Source: Brooklawnia sp. (GTDB lineage: Bacteria > Actinomycetota > Actinomycetes > Propionibacteriales > Propionibacteriaceae). Taken from it: DNA of 37,779 nucleotides. The notes beneath the pieces are model-generated. The model searched no databases. It saw only the letters and a list, made by a program, of their open reading frames with translations, and was not told the origin of the DNA. Every line of letters begins with the position of its first letter. The stretch's first letter is position 1. Below, one piece after another: positions 24,641 to 32,593 of the stretch. The stretch covers positions 1 through 37,779 of the forward strand of contig JAAYVP010000325.1 of NCBI GenBank assembly GCA_012517115.1, given 5' to 3'. The translations under genes and the position numbers were made by a program.

Positions 24641-26361
24641 TGAGCTACCTGCCTCGAGCGGCAACCCCGGCAACCGAAGCGGTGCGCAGCGCACGCGACC
24701 TCCTGCTCCACAACGTCTACGACTACGAGAAGGTGACGCGCGAGTTCCGCTGGCCCGAGCTTGCGGAGTTCAACTTCGCGCTCGAGTGGTTCGACGTCGT
24801 CGCGGGCGAGCACCCCGATCGGGCCGCGCTGACGATCGTGGACGCCAACCTCACCGCGACGAGTTGGTCGTACGCCGAACTGGCCAGGCGTTCCGATCAG
24901 GTCGCCTGCTGGCTCAGCTCACTGGGGGTTCGCCGGGGCGACTCGATGATCGTGATGCTCAACAACACCGTCGAGCTCTGGGAGGTCCTGCTGGGCTTGC
25001 TGAAGGTGGGCGCTGTCGCGATTCCGACCTCCACGCTGGTGTCCGATGTCGATCTGGCTTGGCGCATCGAAACCGCCGACGCCCGCTTCGCGATCGCCCC
25101 CACCTCGTTGGCAGATCGGTTCCATCTGGTGCGGCCCGGCACCACGTTGGTCTGCGTTGGTGAGCAGCCAAGTGCGGGTTGGACGAGCTACTCCGACAGC
25201 CATGCGGCCTCCGACACGTTCGTCCCGGACGGGCCGACACCTGCGGATTCGACCTCGTTGCTCTATTTCACTTCGGGGACGACCGCGCGGCCGAAGCTGG
25301 TCTGTCACACCCAGGTCAGTTACCCGGTCGGGCATCTGTCGACGATGTTCTGGTTGGGGGTTCGCCCGGGTGACGTGCACCTCAACATCAGTTCGCCGGG
25401 CTGGGGCAAGCACGCCTGGAGCAACTTCTTCAGCCCATTCCTGGCTCAAGCCACTGTCTTCATCTTCAACTATGAGCGCTTCAGCGCCGAGACGCTGATG
25501 AAGGTGATGGACTCCCACGAGGTCTCGTCATTCTGCGCACCGCCGACGGTATGGCGAATGCTGATCCAGGCCGACCTGTCGCGGCTGTCTCGTCCGCCAC
25601 GGGAACTGGTGGGAGCCGGTGAAGCCCTCAACCCGGAGGTGATCAACAAGGTTCGGGCCGCGTGGAACAACACGATTCGCGACGGCTACGGGCAGACGGA
25701 GATGACCTGCTGCCTGGGCAATTCGCCGGGGCAGCCCGTTCGGATTGGCGCCATGGGACGCCCGATGCCCGGTTACGCGGTGGTGCTGAAGGATCCGGCC
25801 ACCGATGCCCTGATTGAGGGCGCTGGTGAGGGGGAGATCTGTCTCGACCTGTCGGTGCGCCACCTGGGTTTGATGGGTGGGTACGCCGGTGCCGACGACC
25901 TAACCGCAGAGGCGTGGCGCGGTGGCTATCACCACACCGGAGACATCGGTACTCGAGACGCCGACGGCTACATCACCTATGTCGGGCGTGCGGACGATGT
26001 CTTCAAAGCGTCCGACTACAAGATCAGCCCGTTCGAACTGGAGAGTGCGCTGATGCTGCACGAGGCAGTGGCCGAGTGCGCGATCGTGCCCTCACCGGAC
26101 GGGCTGCGCGGGGCCGTCCCGAAGGCCTACATCTGTTTGGCGTCCGGTTACCAACCGGGCCGCGAAGCAGCAGCGGCGATCTTCGAACACTGCCGCGAAC
26201 ACCTCAACGCCTACCAGTACGTCCGGGTGATTGAGTTCGTCGACCAGTTGCCGAAGACGGTGTCGAGCAAGATCCGGCGCGTCGAACTGCGAAACCTCGA
26301 GGCCGAACGGGTCGCGGCCGGCAGCGACGAGGGCCAGTATTTCTATCGCGATTTCCGCTGA
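24640..26361 (+). CDS. AMP-dependent acyl-CoA synthetase (medium/short-chain, ACSM-like)
   Basis: The 573-aa enzyme activates a carboxylic acid to acyl-adenylate and then acyl-CoA. It shows the adenylate-forming motifs in order: LLYFTSGTTARPKLV (about 205-220), DGYGQTEMTCC, HHTGDIGTRDADGYITYVGRADDVFKASDYKISPFELES, and the C-terminal lysine Lys544 in LPKTVSSKIRRVELR. The overall pattern resembles medium-chain acyl-CoA/butyryl-CoA ligases more than acetyl-CoA synthetase. The substrate is not readable. The start MSYLPRAATPATEAV (ATG 24640) is preferred on the promoter evidence. No lipid-metabolism partners are adjacent. Confidence 0.9.
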   Translation: MSYLPRAATPATEAVRSARDLLLHNVYDYEKVTREFRWPELAEFNFALEWFDVVAGEHPDRAALTIVDANLTATSWSYAELARRSDQVACWLSSLGVRRGDSMIVMLNNTVELWEVLLGLLKVGAVAIPTSTLVSDVDLAWRIETADARFAIAPTSLADRFHLVRPGTTLVCVGEQPSAGWTSYSDSHAASDTFVPDGPTPADSTSLLYFTSGTTARPKLVCHTQVSYPVGHLSTMFWLGVRPGDVHLNISSPGWGKHAWSNFFSPFLAQATVFIFNYERFSAETLMKVMDSHEVSSFCAPPTVWRMLIQADLSRLSRPPRELVGAGEALNPEVINKVRAAWNNTIRDGYGQTEMTCCLGNSPGQPVRIGAMGRPMPGYAVVLKDPATDALIEGAGEGEICLDLSVRHLGLMGGYAGADDLTAEAWRGGYHHTGDIGTRDADGYITYVGRADDVFKASDYKISPFELESALMLHEAVAECAIVPSPDGLRGAVPKAYICLASGYQPGREAAAAIFEHCREHLNAYQYVRVIEFVDQLPKTVSSKIRRVELRNLEAERVAAGSDEGQYFYRDFR

Positions 26362-26417
26362 GTCCCGCACCGCACAGGCAAGCCACCGGGTATCCACAGC
26401 GTCCTCTAAGGAACCCG

Positions 26418-27119
26418 TTGTGGACTCGAGTCATGAAAGCGAGATCCTCGCCGACGAGGCAGTTGGACGATCAGGCTCAGGTAGTTCGCGCCGGCCAAGC
26501 CGCCGCGGACGCGGTCCGTGGGGTGGTGGTCGTGGTCGATCAGACGGGCTCCCCGCAAACAGTCGACTGGGCGACCCATTGGGCGGCGGAGACCCATCAG
26601 CGGTTGACCGTGCTCCCGCGGGGGCGCTGGGCGGAGTCTACGGGGTCACAGGTCAGCTCAATCATTGCGGACGCCGGCGTGGCAGCCGTGCTGTTCGCCG
26701 GTCCCCGTAATCCAACCCCCCGGGGCCCAGTGATGATCCTTCCCGAAGGGGCGTTCTGTCCGCCCGAGGACGGGCCCGTTGTGGTTGCCGCGGACGGATT
26801 GGCAGGGTGCGCGCTTCCGCTCGGCGTAGCGTTTGCGTCCGCCCAGCGCTTGGGAGTGCCAGTGCGGGTGACGCCGCTCGCCCGGAACGACCAGGCGGGC
26901 GTCGACCGCGTCCATGAAGCGGTGGAGATGTTCGCCGAATGCTATCCCGACGTGCCGGCCACCGTGGGTCCGGCCGCCGAACTTGCGGCCATCGTGAAGG
27001 ACGAGCGGGCGCAGCTGGTGGTGACCGGGGTGATGGTGTACGGACGCCGGAGTCGGCCACGTCGCTCGCCCGTGGCCGATGCCAGGATGCCGGTAGTCTT
27101 GGTCAACCTGGCGGCTTGA
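26418..27119 (+). CDS. Degenerate tandem universal-stress-type protein
   Basis: The 233-aa protein appears to contain a short first Usp-like half (VRGVVVVVDQTGSPQTVDWATHWAAETHQRLTVL, then SSIIADAGVAAVLFAGP). A second half follows (GPVVVAADGLAGCALPLGVAFASAQRLGVPVRVTPLAR to AQLVVTGVMVYGRRSRPRRSPVADARMPVVLVN). The usual ATP-binding signature G-2x-G-9x-G-S/T is replaced by a basic GRRSRPRRSP stretch, so nucleotide binding is doubtful. The start is uncertain: TTG 26418 has AAGGA 6 nt upstream, while ATG 26433 has no ribosome site. Function is unknown; such proteins are often tied to starvation or dormancy in actinobacteria. The assignment is by pattern only. Confidence 0.65.
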   Translation: MWTRVMKARSSPTRQLDDQAQVVRAGQAAADAVRGVVVVVDQTGSPQTVDWATHWAAETHQRLTVLPRGRWAESTGSQVSSIIADAGVAAVLFAGPRNPTPRGPVMILPEGAFCPPEDGPVVVAADGLAGCALPLGVAFASAQRLGVPVRVTPLARNDQAGVDRVHEAVEMFAECYPDVPATVGPAAELAAIVKDERAQLVVTGVMVYGRRSRPRRSPVADARMPVVLVNLAA

Positions 27120-27220
27120 AACCGCGATGATCCGACAAGGACCAGCGAAATAGACTGGACGGCAGGGATGCCTCAGGGCCGTCCGTCCGGGGGCTTCGAC
27201 CCGAGACAGAAGGTGGAGCC

Positions 27221-28111
27221 ATGCAACGGATAGTTCCCTGCCTGTGGTTTGATCACAAGGCAGTCGAAGCAGTCAACTTCTACACTTCTGTGTTCCCGGA
27301 CGGCCGGGTGACCGATACCCAGTACTACCCCTCTCAGGGGTTGCTCGACTTCCAGCGGGAGTTCGCGGGCAGCGAGTTGAGTATCGAGTTCGAGATCGCG
27401 GGCTTGCGGATGATGGCGATCAACGCCGGCCCGGAGTTCACGGTCAACCCGTCGGTGTCGTTCATGGTCAACTTCGACCCGCACGATGGCAAGGCCGTCG
27501 AGTACCTGGAAGCACTCTGGGCGGCGCTGACCGACGGCGGCCGGGAACTGATGCCGCTGGGTGAGTACCCCTTCAGCCGGCGCTACGGGTGGGTCCAGGA
27601 CCGCTACGGGGTCAGCTGGCAACTCATGCTCACCGCCGCTGACGCCGAGCCGCAGCCTGTCGTCGTCCCTTGCCTGATGTTCGCCAACATCGCTCAGAAC
27701 CGAGCGGGTGAGGCGTTGGAGTACTACCAGTCGGTCTTCCCCGAGGCGCGCGTGGGCATGGTGGTCCGCTACCTCGAGCAGACCGGCCCGGCCATCCCGG
27801 GTGCAGTGACGTTCGCCACCATCGACCTGCTCGGGCAGCGCATCGCCGTGATGGATTCCGGCGCCGAGCAGGATTTCACCTTCAACAGCGGTGTCTCACT
27901 GATCGTCGAATGCGCGGACCAGGCGGAGATCGACCGTTATTGGGCGGCGCTGAGCGAGGTGTCGGAGGCGGAACAATGCGGCTGGTGTGTCGACCGGTTC
28001 GGGCTGAGCTGGCAGATTGTCCCCGTCGACCTGGAGAAGCTGATGCAGACCCCGGGCTCGTTCGAGAAGCTGATGCAGATGAAGAAGATCGACATCGCCG
28101 CGTTCGGCTGA
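27221..28111 (+). CDS. Tandem VOC (PhnB / 3-demethylubiquinone methyltransferase-like) protein
   Basis: The 296-aa protein has two similar halves of the PhnB-like vicinal-oxygen-chelate fold. The first is MQRIVPCLWFDHKAVEAVNFYTSVFPDGRV to YGWVQDRYGVSWQLML. The second is VVPCLMFANIAQNRAGEALEYYQSVFPEARV to CGWCVDRFGLSWQIVP. The repeat of FY/YYxSVFPxxRV and DRxGxSWQ shows internal duplication. PhnB-type proteins lack a firm activity despite the database name. ATG 27221 is preceded by GAAGGTGGAG. It is convergent with the GyrI-like gene, with only 48 bp between. Confidence 0.88.
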   Translation: MQRIVPCLWFDHKAVEAVNFYTSVFPDGRVTDTQYYPSQGLLDFQREFAGSELSIEFEIAGLRMMAINAGPEFTVNPSVSFMVNFDPHDGKAVEYLEALWAALTDGGRELMPLGEYPFSRRYGWVQDRYGVSWQLMLTAADAEPQPVVVPCLMFANIAQNRAGEALEYYQSVFPEARVGMVVRYLEQTGPAIPGAVTFATIDLLGQRIAVMDSGAEQDFTFNSGVSLIVECADQAEIDRYWAALSEVSEAEQCGWCVDRFGLSWQIVPVDLEKLMQTPGSFEKLMQMKKIDIAAFG

Positions 28112-28159
28112 GCCGCCAAGTGGCTGTGCGTGGCGCCGTCGGCTGCGGCGGTGTGCTTG

Positions 28160-28780
28160 CTAGGACGCGCGGACCGGCTGCCGCAAGATGGTGCGCAGCT
28201 TCGCTGGCTCGACCTTGCGTAGGTCGCTGAGGTAGACCTCGTGGTGCTTGCCGACCATGTGCAGCCCGTGCTCGGGGATGAACTGCTCGTGCATCTGCTT
28301 CAACACCGGCGCCTCATCGTCGAACGAGCCGATGTGCAGGGTCTGCACGCATCGCCCTTCGGACAGCACACTCAGCCGGACTTCGTCGAGGCCCGCTGAC
28401 GCGGACGAGGTGCGGACCTGGTCGACCGCTGCCTCGAACATCGTTTGGTCGATCCAGTCGGGAGTCAGCAGCATCAGCGTCCAATCCCAGCGGGACTTGT
28501 CGCGGGCGGCCGTGAACGCTGTCATGTCGTCGGCCCACCACAGTCCCTCAAGGGGCGGGACGACATAGTCGCGACCCAGATCGCGCTTGCTGGCGAACTT
28601 CAGCTTGTAGGCCACCGGATAAAGCACACCCAAGGCGGCGGGGTAGGCCGGTGAGTTGTTCGGATCCCCGTGACCGTCGACCATCAGGTACTGCAGGTCG
28701 GGCACGTCGACGATCTCGAAGACTCCGTGCTTCGCTCGGTAGCTGGCGATGGTCCGTTTGAAATCGATCTTGTCACTCAC
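28160..28780 (-). CDS. GyrI-like small-molecule-binding domain protein
   Basis: The 206-aa protein matches the stand-alone GyrI-like type: MSDKIDFKRTIASYRAKHGVFEIVDVPDLQYLMVDGHGDPNNSPAYPAALGVLYPVAYKLKF-like N-terminus, then LEGLWWADD, KSRWDWTLMLLTPDWI, and the C-terminal HEVYLSDLRKVEPAKLRTILRQP. Such proteins bind, and some hydrolyse, small hydrophobic compounds; none of that is shown here. The track ORF to 28837 is too long. GTG 28780 follows GAAGGAGC with 7-nt spacing. It lies 28 nt downstream of the luciferase-like gene and is likely co-transcribed with it. Confidence 0.87.
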   Translation of the reverse strand: MSDKIDFKRTIASYRAKHGVFEIVDVPDLQYLMVDGHGDPNNSPAYPAALGVLYPVAYKLKFASKRDLGRDYVVPPLEGLWWADDMTAFTAARDKSRWDWTLMLLTPDWIDQTMFEAAVDQVRTSSASAGLDEVRLSVLSEGRCVQTLHIGSFDDEAPVLKQMHEQFIPEHGLHMVGKHHEVYLSDLRKVEPAKLRTILRQPVRAS

Positions 28781-28808
28781 TGCCGGGCTCCTTCCTTCGG
28801 GGTTCTTG

Positions 28809-29825
28809 TCACCGCCAGCCCAGGCCGGGGGCGACATGGGTCAGCAGTGCCTCGATGACGTGCGCGTTGTATGCCACCCCCAGCTGGTTGGGCACCGTCA
28901 ACAGCAAGGTGTCGGCGGCGGCGATGGCCTCGTCCTTGGCGAGGTCCGCGATCAACCGGTCGGGTTCTGCGGCGTAGGTCTTACCGAAGCGGGCCTGTCC
29001 ACCGTCAAGCCAACCGACCTGGTCGCGGCTTGCCGATTCGAGGCCGAAGTAGCGCCGGTCCAGTTCATTGACCAGCGGGAAGATGCTGCGGCTCACCGAA
29101 ATCCGCGGTTCGCGCTGGTGACCCGCCGCCTGCCAGGCCTGCCGGAAACGCTGGATCTGCTCGGCCTGCAGTTGGTGGAACGGCACCCCGGTGTCTTCGG
29201 TGAGCAAAGTGGAACTCATCAGGTTCATCCCGAGCTCGGCGGCCCATTCGGCGGTTGCCCGCGTGCCGGCACCCCACCAGATACGATCACGCAGCCCGGG
29301 GGAGTGCGGTTCGATTCGCAACAGTCCGCCTGGATTGGGGAACATCGGGTGCGGGTTCGGCTCGGCGAACCCTTCGCCGGTCAGCACCTGCAGCAGGGTC
29401 TTGGTGCGCTCGCGCGCCATGGCAGCGGCGTCGTCGTCCACCGGATGATGCCCGAAGTAGCGGAAGCCGTCCACGACCTGCTCGGGGGATCCGCGGCTGA
29501 CCCCCAGCTGCAGCCGGCCACCCGAGATCAGGTCGGCGGCCCCGGCGTCCTCGGCCATGTACATCGGGTTCTCGTAGCGCATGTCGATGACGCCGGTGCC
29601 GATCTCGATTCGGCTGGTCCGGGCGCCGATCGCGGCCAGCAGCGGGAAGGGCGAGGCCAGTTGTCGCGCGAAGTGGTGGACGCGGAAGTAGGCGCCGTCG
29701 GCGCCCAGTTCTTCGGCGGCCACGGCCAGTTCGATGGATTGCAGCAGCGCGTCAGCTGCTGACCGGGTATGCGAGTGGGGGGACGGAGTCCAGTGTCCGA
29801 AGGATAAGAAGCCGATGTTCTTCAC
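28809..29825 (-). CDS. Luciferase-like (LLM class) flavin-dependent oxidoreductase
   Basis: The 338-aa protein has the bacterial-luciferase-like barrel: NIGFLSFGHWTPSPHS at the start, SIELAVAAEELGADGAYFRVHHFARQLASPFPLLAAIGARTSRIEIGTGVIDMRYENPMYMAEDAGAADLISGGRLQLGVSRG, and a C-terminal part with ADTLLLTVPNQLGVAYNAHVIEAL. It would use reduced FMN or F420 for a monooxygenation or reduction; cofactor and substrate are not readable. The first track codon (TTG 29840) is unlikely; GTG 29825 gives the family start VKNIGFLSFGHW. It is divergent from the TMEM175-like gene across 93 bp and probably forms a two-gene unit with the GyrI-like gene. Confidence 0.9.
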   Translation of the reverse strand: MKNIGFLSFGHWTPSPHSHTRSAADALLQSIELAVAAEELGADGAYFRVHHFARQLASPFPLLAAIGARTSRIEIGTGVIDMRYENPMYMAEDAGAADLISGGRLQLGVSRGSPEQVVDGFRYFGHHPVDDDAAAMARERTKTLLQVLTGEGFAEPNPHPMFPNPGGLLRIEPHSPGLRDRIWWGAGTRATAEWAAELGMNLMSSTLLTEDTGVPFHQLQAEQIQRFRQAWQAAGHQREPRISVSRSIFPLVNELDRRYFGLESASRDQVGWLDGGQARFGKTYAAEPDRLIADLAKDEAIAAADTLLLTVPNQLGVAYNAHVIEALLTHVAPGLGWR

Positions 29826-29918
29826 GCTGGTGCAACGCAAACCGACGGTCTTGCCTTCCCCAACTCCGCAGCTTGCGGTCGGACGCGTCCGCGGCGTTGT
29901 TCGGTCACACTCGGAGAT

Positions 29919-30602
29919 GTGAGCATAGACGCGACAGACACGCCAGCCGGGACGCGCTACGGCCGGGACACGGTGGAGTTCGGACGGGCCATCGCATTCT
30001 TCGATGCGGTGTACGCGTTCGCGGTCACGATGCTGGTGGTCAACATCGAACCACCCGGACGCGAGGGATGGTCAAGCCCGGCCGCGCTCATTAGCAGCGG
30101 GGTCGGCGAGCAGTTCGTGGGGTTCGTGATCAGCTTCGTGGTGATCGCGGTTTTCTGGCGCGTCAACCACCGGTTGATGGCCCTGTTGAGCGCGGTCAGC
30201 CCCGGTGTTATTGCCGCCAACCTGGTGGCGACGGCGTTTGTGGTGCTCATCCCGTTCTCGACCCAGGGGATGAGCGATGCCGAGACCTCCGACGCGCCCC
30301 TGGCAGTCGCGGTCTACGCGGTGAACATCAGCTGCGCGGTACTGGCTCAGTCAGCCATGCACTTCGTGGCGCGCTCCCAGGGTCTGCTCAGCGATCCGCT
30401 GCCGTTGCGGGCTGATCTCGTCCGTTTTCTCGACACGTTGGTGACCCCGGCCGTCTTCCTCGCCTCGATTCCCATCGCGTATGTGTACGGGACTGACTGG
30501 GCCCGAAGCAGTTGGGCGGTGCTGCTGCTGCTTGGGCCGCTCAGCGGCGCTTGGGCGACGCGTCGCATCGCCCGGATCGTCGCGGTCGAGCATGCCGACT
30601 GA
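29919..30602 (+). CDS. TMEM175-like (DUF1211) potassium channel family membrane protein
   Basis: The 227-aa protein has six predicted hydrophobic segments. The first carries RAIAFFDAVYAFAVTMLVVNI, the family's TM1 signature. Typical members read R-x3-F-S-D; here Phe replaces Ser. Bacterial TMEM175 proteins form tetrameric K+-permeable channels in the cytoplasmic membrane. FWRVNHRLMALLSAVSPGVIAANLVATAFVVLIPFSTQ also fits the family. The start is GTG 29919. A CACACT box lies 7 nt upstream, so this may be another leaderless gene, though a weak CGGAG also precedes it. It is convergent with the GH28 gene. Confidence 0.85.
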   Translation: MSIDATDTPAGTRYGRDTVEFGRAIAFFDAVYAFAVTMLVVNIEPPGREGWSSPAALISSGVGEQFVGFVISFVVIAVFWRVNHRLMALLSAVSPGVIAANLVATAFVVLIPFSTQGMSDAETSDAPLAVAVYAVNISCAVLAQSAMHFVARSQGLLSDPLPLRADLVRFLDTLVTPAVFLASIPIAYVYGTDWARSSWAVLLLLGPLSGAWATRRIARIVAVEHAD

Positions 30603-30672
30603 CGGGCCATCCACGCAGTCAACCCAGCAACGTGGACGCGGCTCGCGCAGCCTTCGCCGGACGTTTCCTCCT

Positions 30673-32106
30673 TCAGCTCAGCGTCAACGGTTGGCCGTTT
30701 TCATAGACGTCTTCGATCACCACGTCGTCGACATACTCAACTCGTGGTGTGATCTGGGTACTCCCGAAGTCGATGTCGGACAGCCGCAGTCCACGAATGT
30801 GGCAGTCGGGGTAGCCTGAGATGTTCAACGACTGGCGCGCCGACTGGACCGTCATGTCCGCTACGTTGATGTCGCTGACGTCGGGATTGAAGCCGTGGCC
30901 TGGGCCTTCTTCGTAGTAGAAGTCGATGTCGATTGCCGCCTTGGCTACCGTACCCACTGTGATGTCACGAGCCCAGAAACCGCGGATGTAGCCGCCGCGC
31001 ACCGAGTTTGTCTTGAAGCGCAAGGCAATGTCCAGATTGGGGCTCGACAACGAGCAATCGCGCGCGAAAACATTCGCGACGCCACCCGACATCTCGCTGC
31101 CGATGGTGATGCCGCCATGCCCGTCGGCCATCGAGCAGTTCTGGATCAACACATCAGTGGTCGGAACCCCGACCCGGCGACCGTCGTTGTTGCGTCCGGC
31201 CTTGATGGCGATGCAGTCGTCGCCGGTGCTGAAGGTGCAGTCCTGGATGACCACCATGGAGCAGGACTCAGGGTTGCAGCCGTCGTTGTTGGGGCCGTGG
31301 GTGTTGATTGTCACCTCTTCGACGAGCACGTTCTCGCAGAGCACCGGGTGTACCTCCCACATCGGTGAGCGCAGGATGGTGACCCCTTGGATCCAGACAT
31401 TTCGGCACTTGTACGGCTGGATGAACGACGAACGCAGGTAGTCGCCCTCGCCATAGATGCGTTCCTCGACTGGTGTGCCGGCGGCCACCTGCGCAATCAA
31501 CCGATCGCGAGCCGTCGACTGTTCGGGGGTACCGGGCACCCAGCCGTATTGGGCCTTGCCCTTCCACGGCCACCAGTTGGTGTTGTCGGCCTGGCCGTCC
31601 AGCGTCCCGTCGCCAGTGACCGCAACGTTCTCGCAATCGTAGGCATAGATCAGCGGGGAGTAGTTGTACAGTTCCATGCCTTCGAACCTCGTCAGTACTG
31701 CAGGAAGGTAGTCGGCGGGGGTGGTGCTGAACAGTAGAGTCGCACCCTGTGAAATGTGCAGATTGACGTTTGACGCCAGGTGGATTGGTCCGGTCAGGAA
31801 GTTGCCGGGTGGTACCAGCACCTGACCGCCGCCGCGGGACGCAGCGCAAGCCGCGATGGCCGCCGCGATGGCTTCGGTGCAGGGTTGTTCGCCGCCTTCT
31901 ACTGCGCCGTAGTCGACGATGTTGAACACTCTCCGGCCGAACCTGGGTGCTCGGACCTTGGCCTGGATGTAGGTGGCCCGCGCCCAAGGCGCGCGTTTGG
32001 GGTCGGGGGCGGCGTTGGCGTCGGAAACGATTGAGCTGGAGAACGTGGCGATGCCAGCGAGCAGGGTGCCTTGCAGCACATTGCGGCGGGTTGGTTTGAT
32101 CATCAT
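30673..32106 (-). CDS. GH28 glycoside hydrolase (polygalacturonase family), Tat-exported
   Basis: The 477-aa protein starts MMIKPTRRNVLQGTLLAGIATF and is followed by SDANAAPD. This is a twin-arginine signal peptide with a probable cleavage near ANA-AP, so the enzyme should be secreted folded. The rest is a right-handed beta-helix of family GH28. Catalytic motifs are NNDGCNPESC, GDDCIAIKAGRN, DGHGGITIGSEM and LRFKTNSVRGG, matching NTD, DD, GHG and RIK. Activity is likely exo-type on galacturonan or rhamnogalacturonan, but subfamily is not readable. ATG 32106 follows GAGAGG; the track start at 32202 has no support. It lies 487 bp downstream of the symporter gene. Confidence 0.93.
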   Translation of the reverse strand: MMIKPTRRNVLQGTLLAGIATFSSSIVSDANAAPDPKRAPWARATYIQAKVRAPRFGRRVFNIVDYGAVEGGEQPCTEAIAAAIAACAASRGGGQVLVPPGNFLTGPIHLASNVNLHISQGATLLFSTTPADYLPAVLTRFEGMELYNYSPLIYAYDCENVAVTGDGTLDGQADNTNWWPWKGKAQYGWVPGTPEQSTARDRLIAQVAAGTPVEERIYGEGDYLRSSFIQPYKCRNVWIQGVTILRSPMWEVHPVLCENVLVEEVTINTHGPNNDGCNPESCSMVVIQDCTFSTGDDCIAIKAGRNNDGRRVGVPTTDVLIQNCSMADGHGGITIGSEMSGGVANVFARDCSLSSPNLDIALRFKTNSVRGGYIRGFWARDITVGTVAKAAIDIDFYYEEGPGHGFNPDVSDINVADMTVQSARQSLNISGYPDCHIRGLRLSDIDFGSTQITPRVEYVDDVVIEDVYENGQPLTLS

Positions 32107-32593
32107 TGGGGGCCTCTCGATGGATCTGAGACTCTCCGGCTTGGGGGTGCCGAGGAGGTGACCAACGCTACTCGAGGACGGCCACGCGCGACCAGACCGC
32201 ATGTCAGAGTTCTTGTGGCTGCTCGACTAGTCCCCACGTCGCCGCGGGGCGGGCCGTCGACGAGGGCCGAGCGCCTGATTTGCGCACTAGCGGGTCGTGT
32301 GGAAGTCACGGTTGGGTGCCCGCAAGATCGAGCACCTCGGGTCGGCGCATGACGAGGTTGAGGTAACCGGCGCTCCACGGAATGCGCACTAAATGAGGGA
32401 AGTCAGGACCCGGACATGATGAGGTCCTCGGGGAGGATGCTCCGTAACACTCCCCGAGGACCTCGGCCCATGTTTCCTGCGTGCCAGGCATGACATGACA
32501 TGAGGATGAGCCACCCAGTCATCCTTCACTATCGTCTGACACGGTTGCGTATCCAGCCCGTGGTGCTGGAGTTTGACGACGACGACAGGCGCC
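32107..32593. other. Intergenic stretch without a recognisable gene
   Basis: This 487-bp gap separates the symporter from the downstream GH28 gene. Apart from the perfect hairpin at 32421-32464 I see only short tandem CATGA units near 32487. Small ORFs on both strands (32071-32352, 32103-32378, 32306-32491) have no family resemblance. The gap presumably holds the GH28 promoter, but I cannot place it. Confidence 0.6.
32421..32464 (-). terminator. Perfect 15-bp hairpin, terminator of the lacZ-symporter unit
   Basis: GAGGTCCTCGGGGAG (32421-32435) pairs without mismatch with CTCCCCGAGGACCTC (32450-32464) around a 14-nt loop. It lies about 130 nt beyond the symporter stop and ahead of the GH28 gene, so it probably ends the upstream transcript. 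No U-run follows on either strand. Confidence 0.65.

Noticed and set aside
32353-32372. TAACCGG half-site in the GH28 upstream gap as a second LacI operator
   Set aside because: The other half of the palindrome is absent, so the resemblance is only seven bases.
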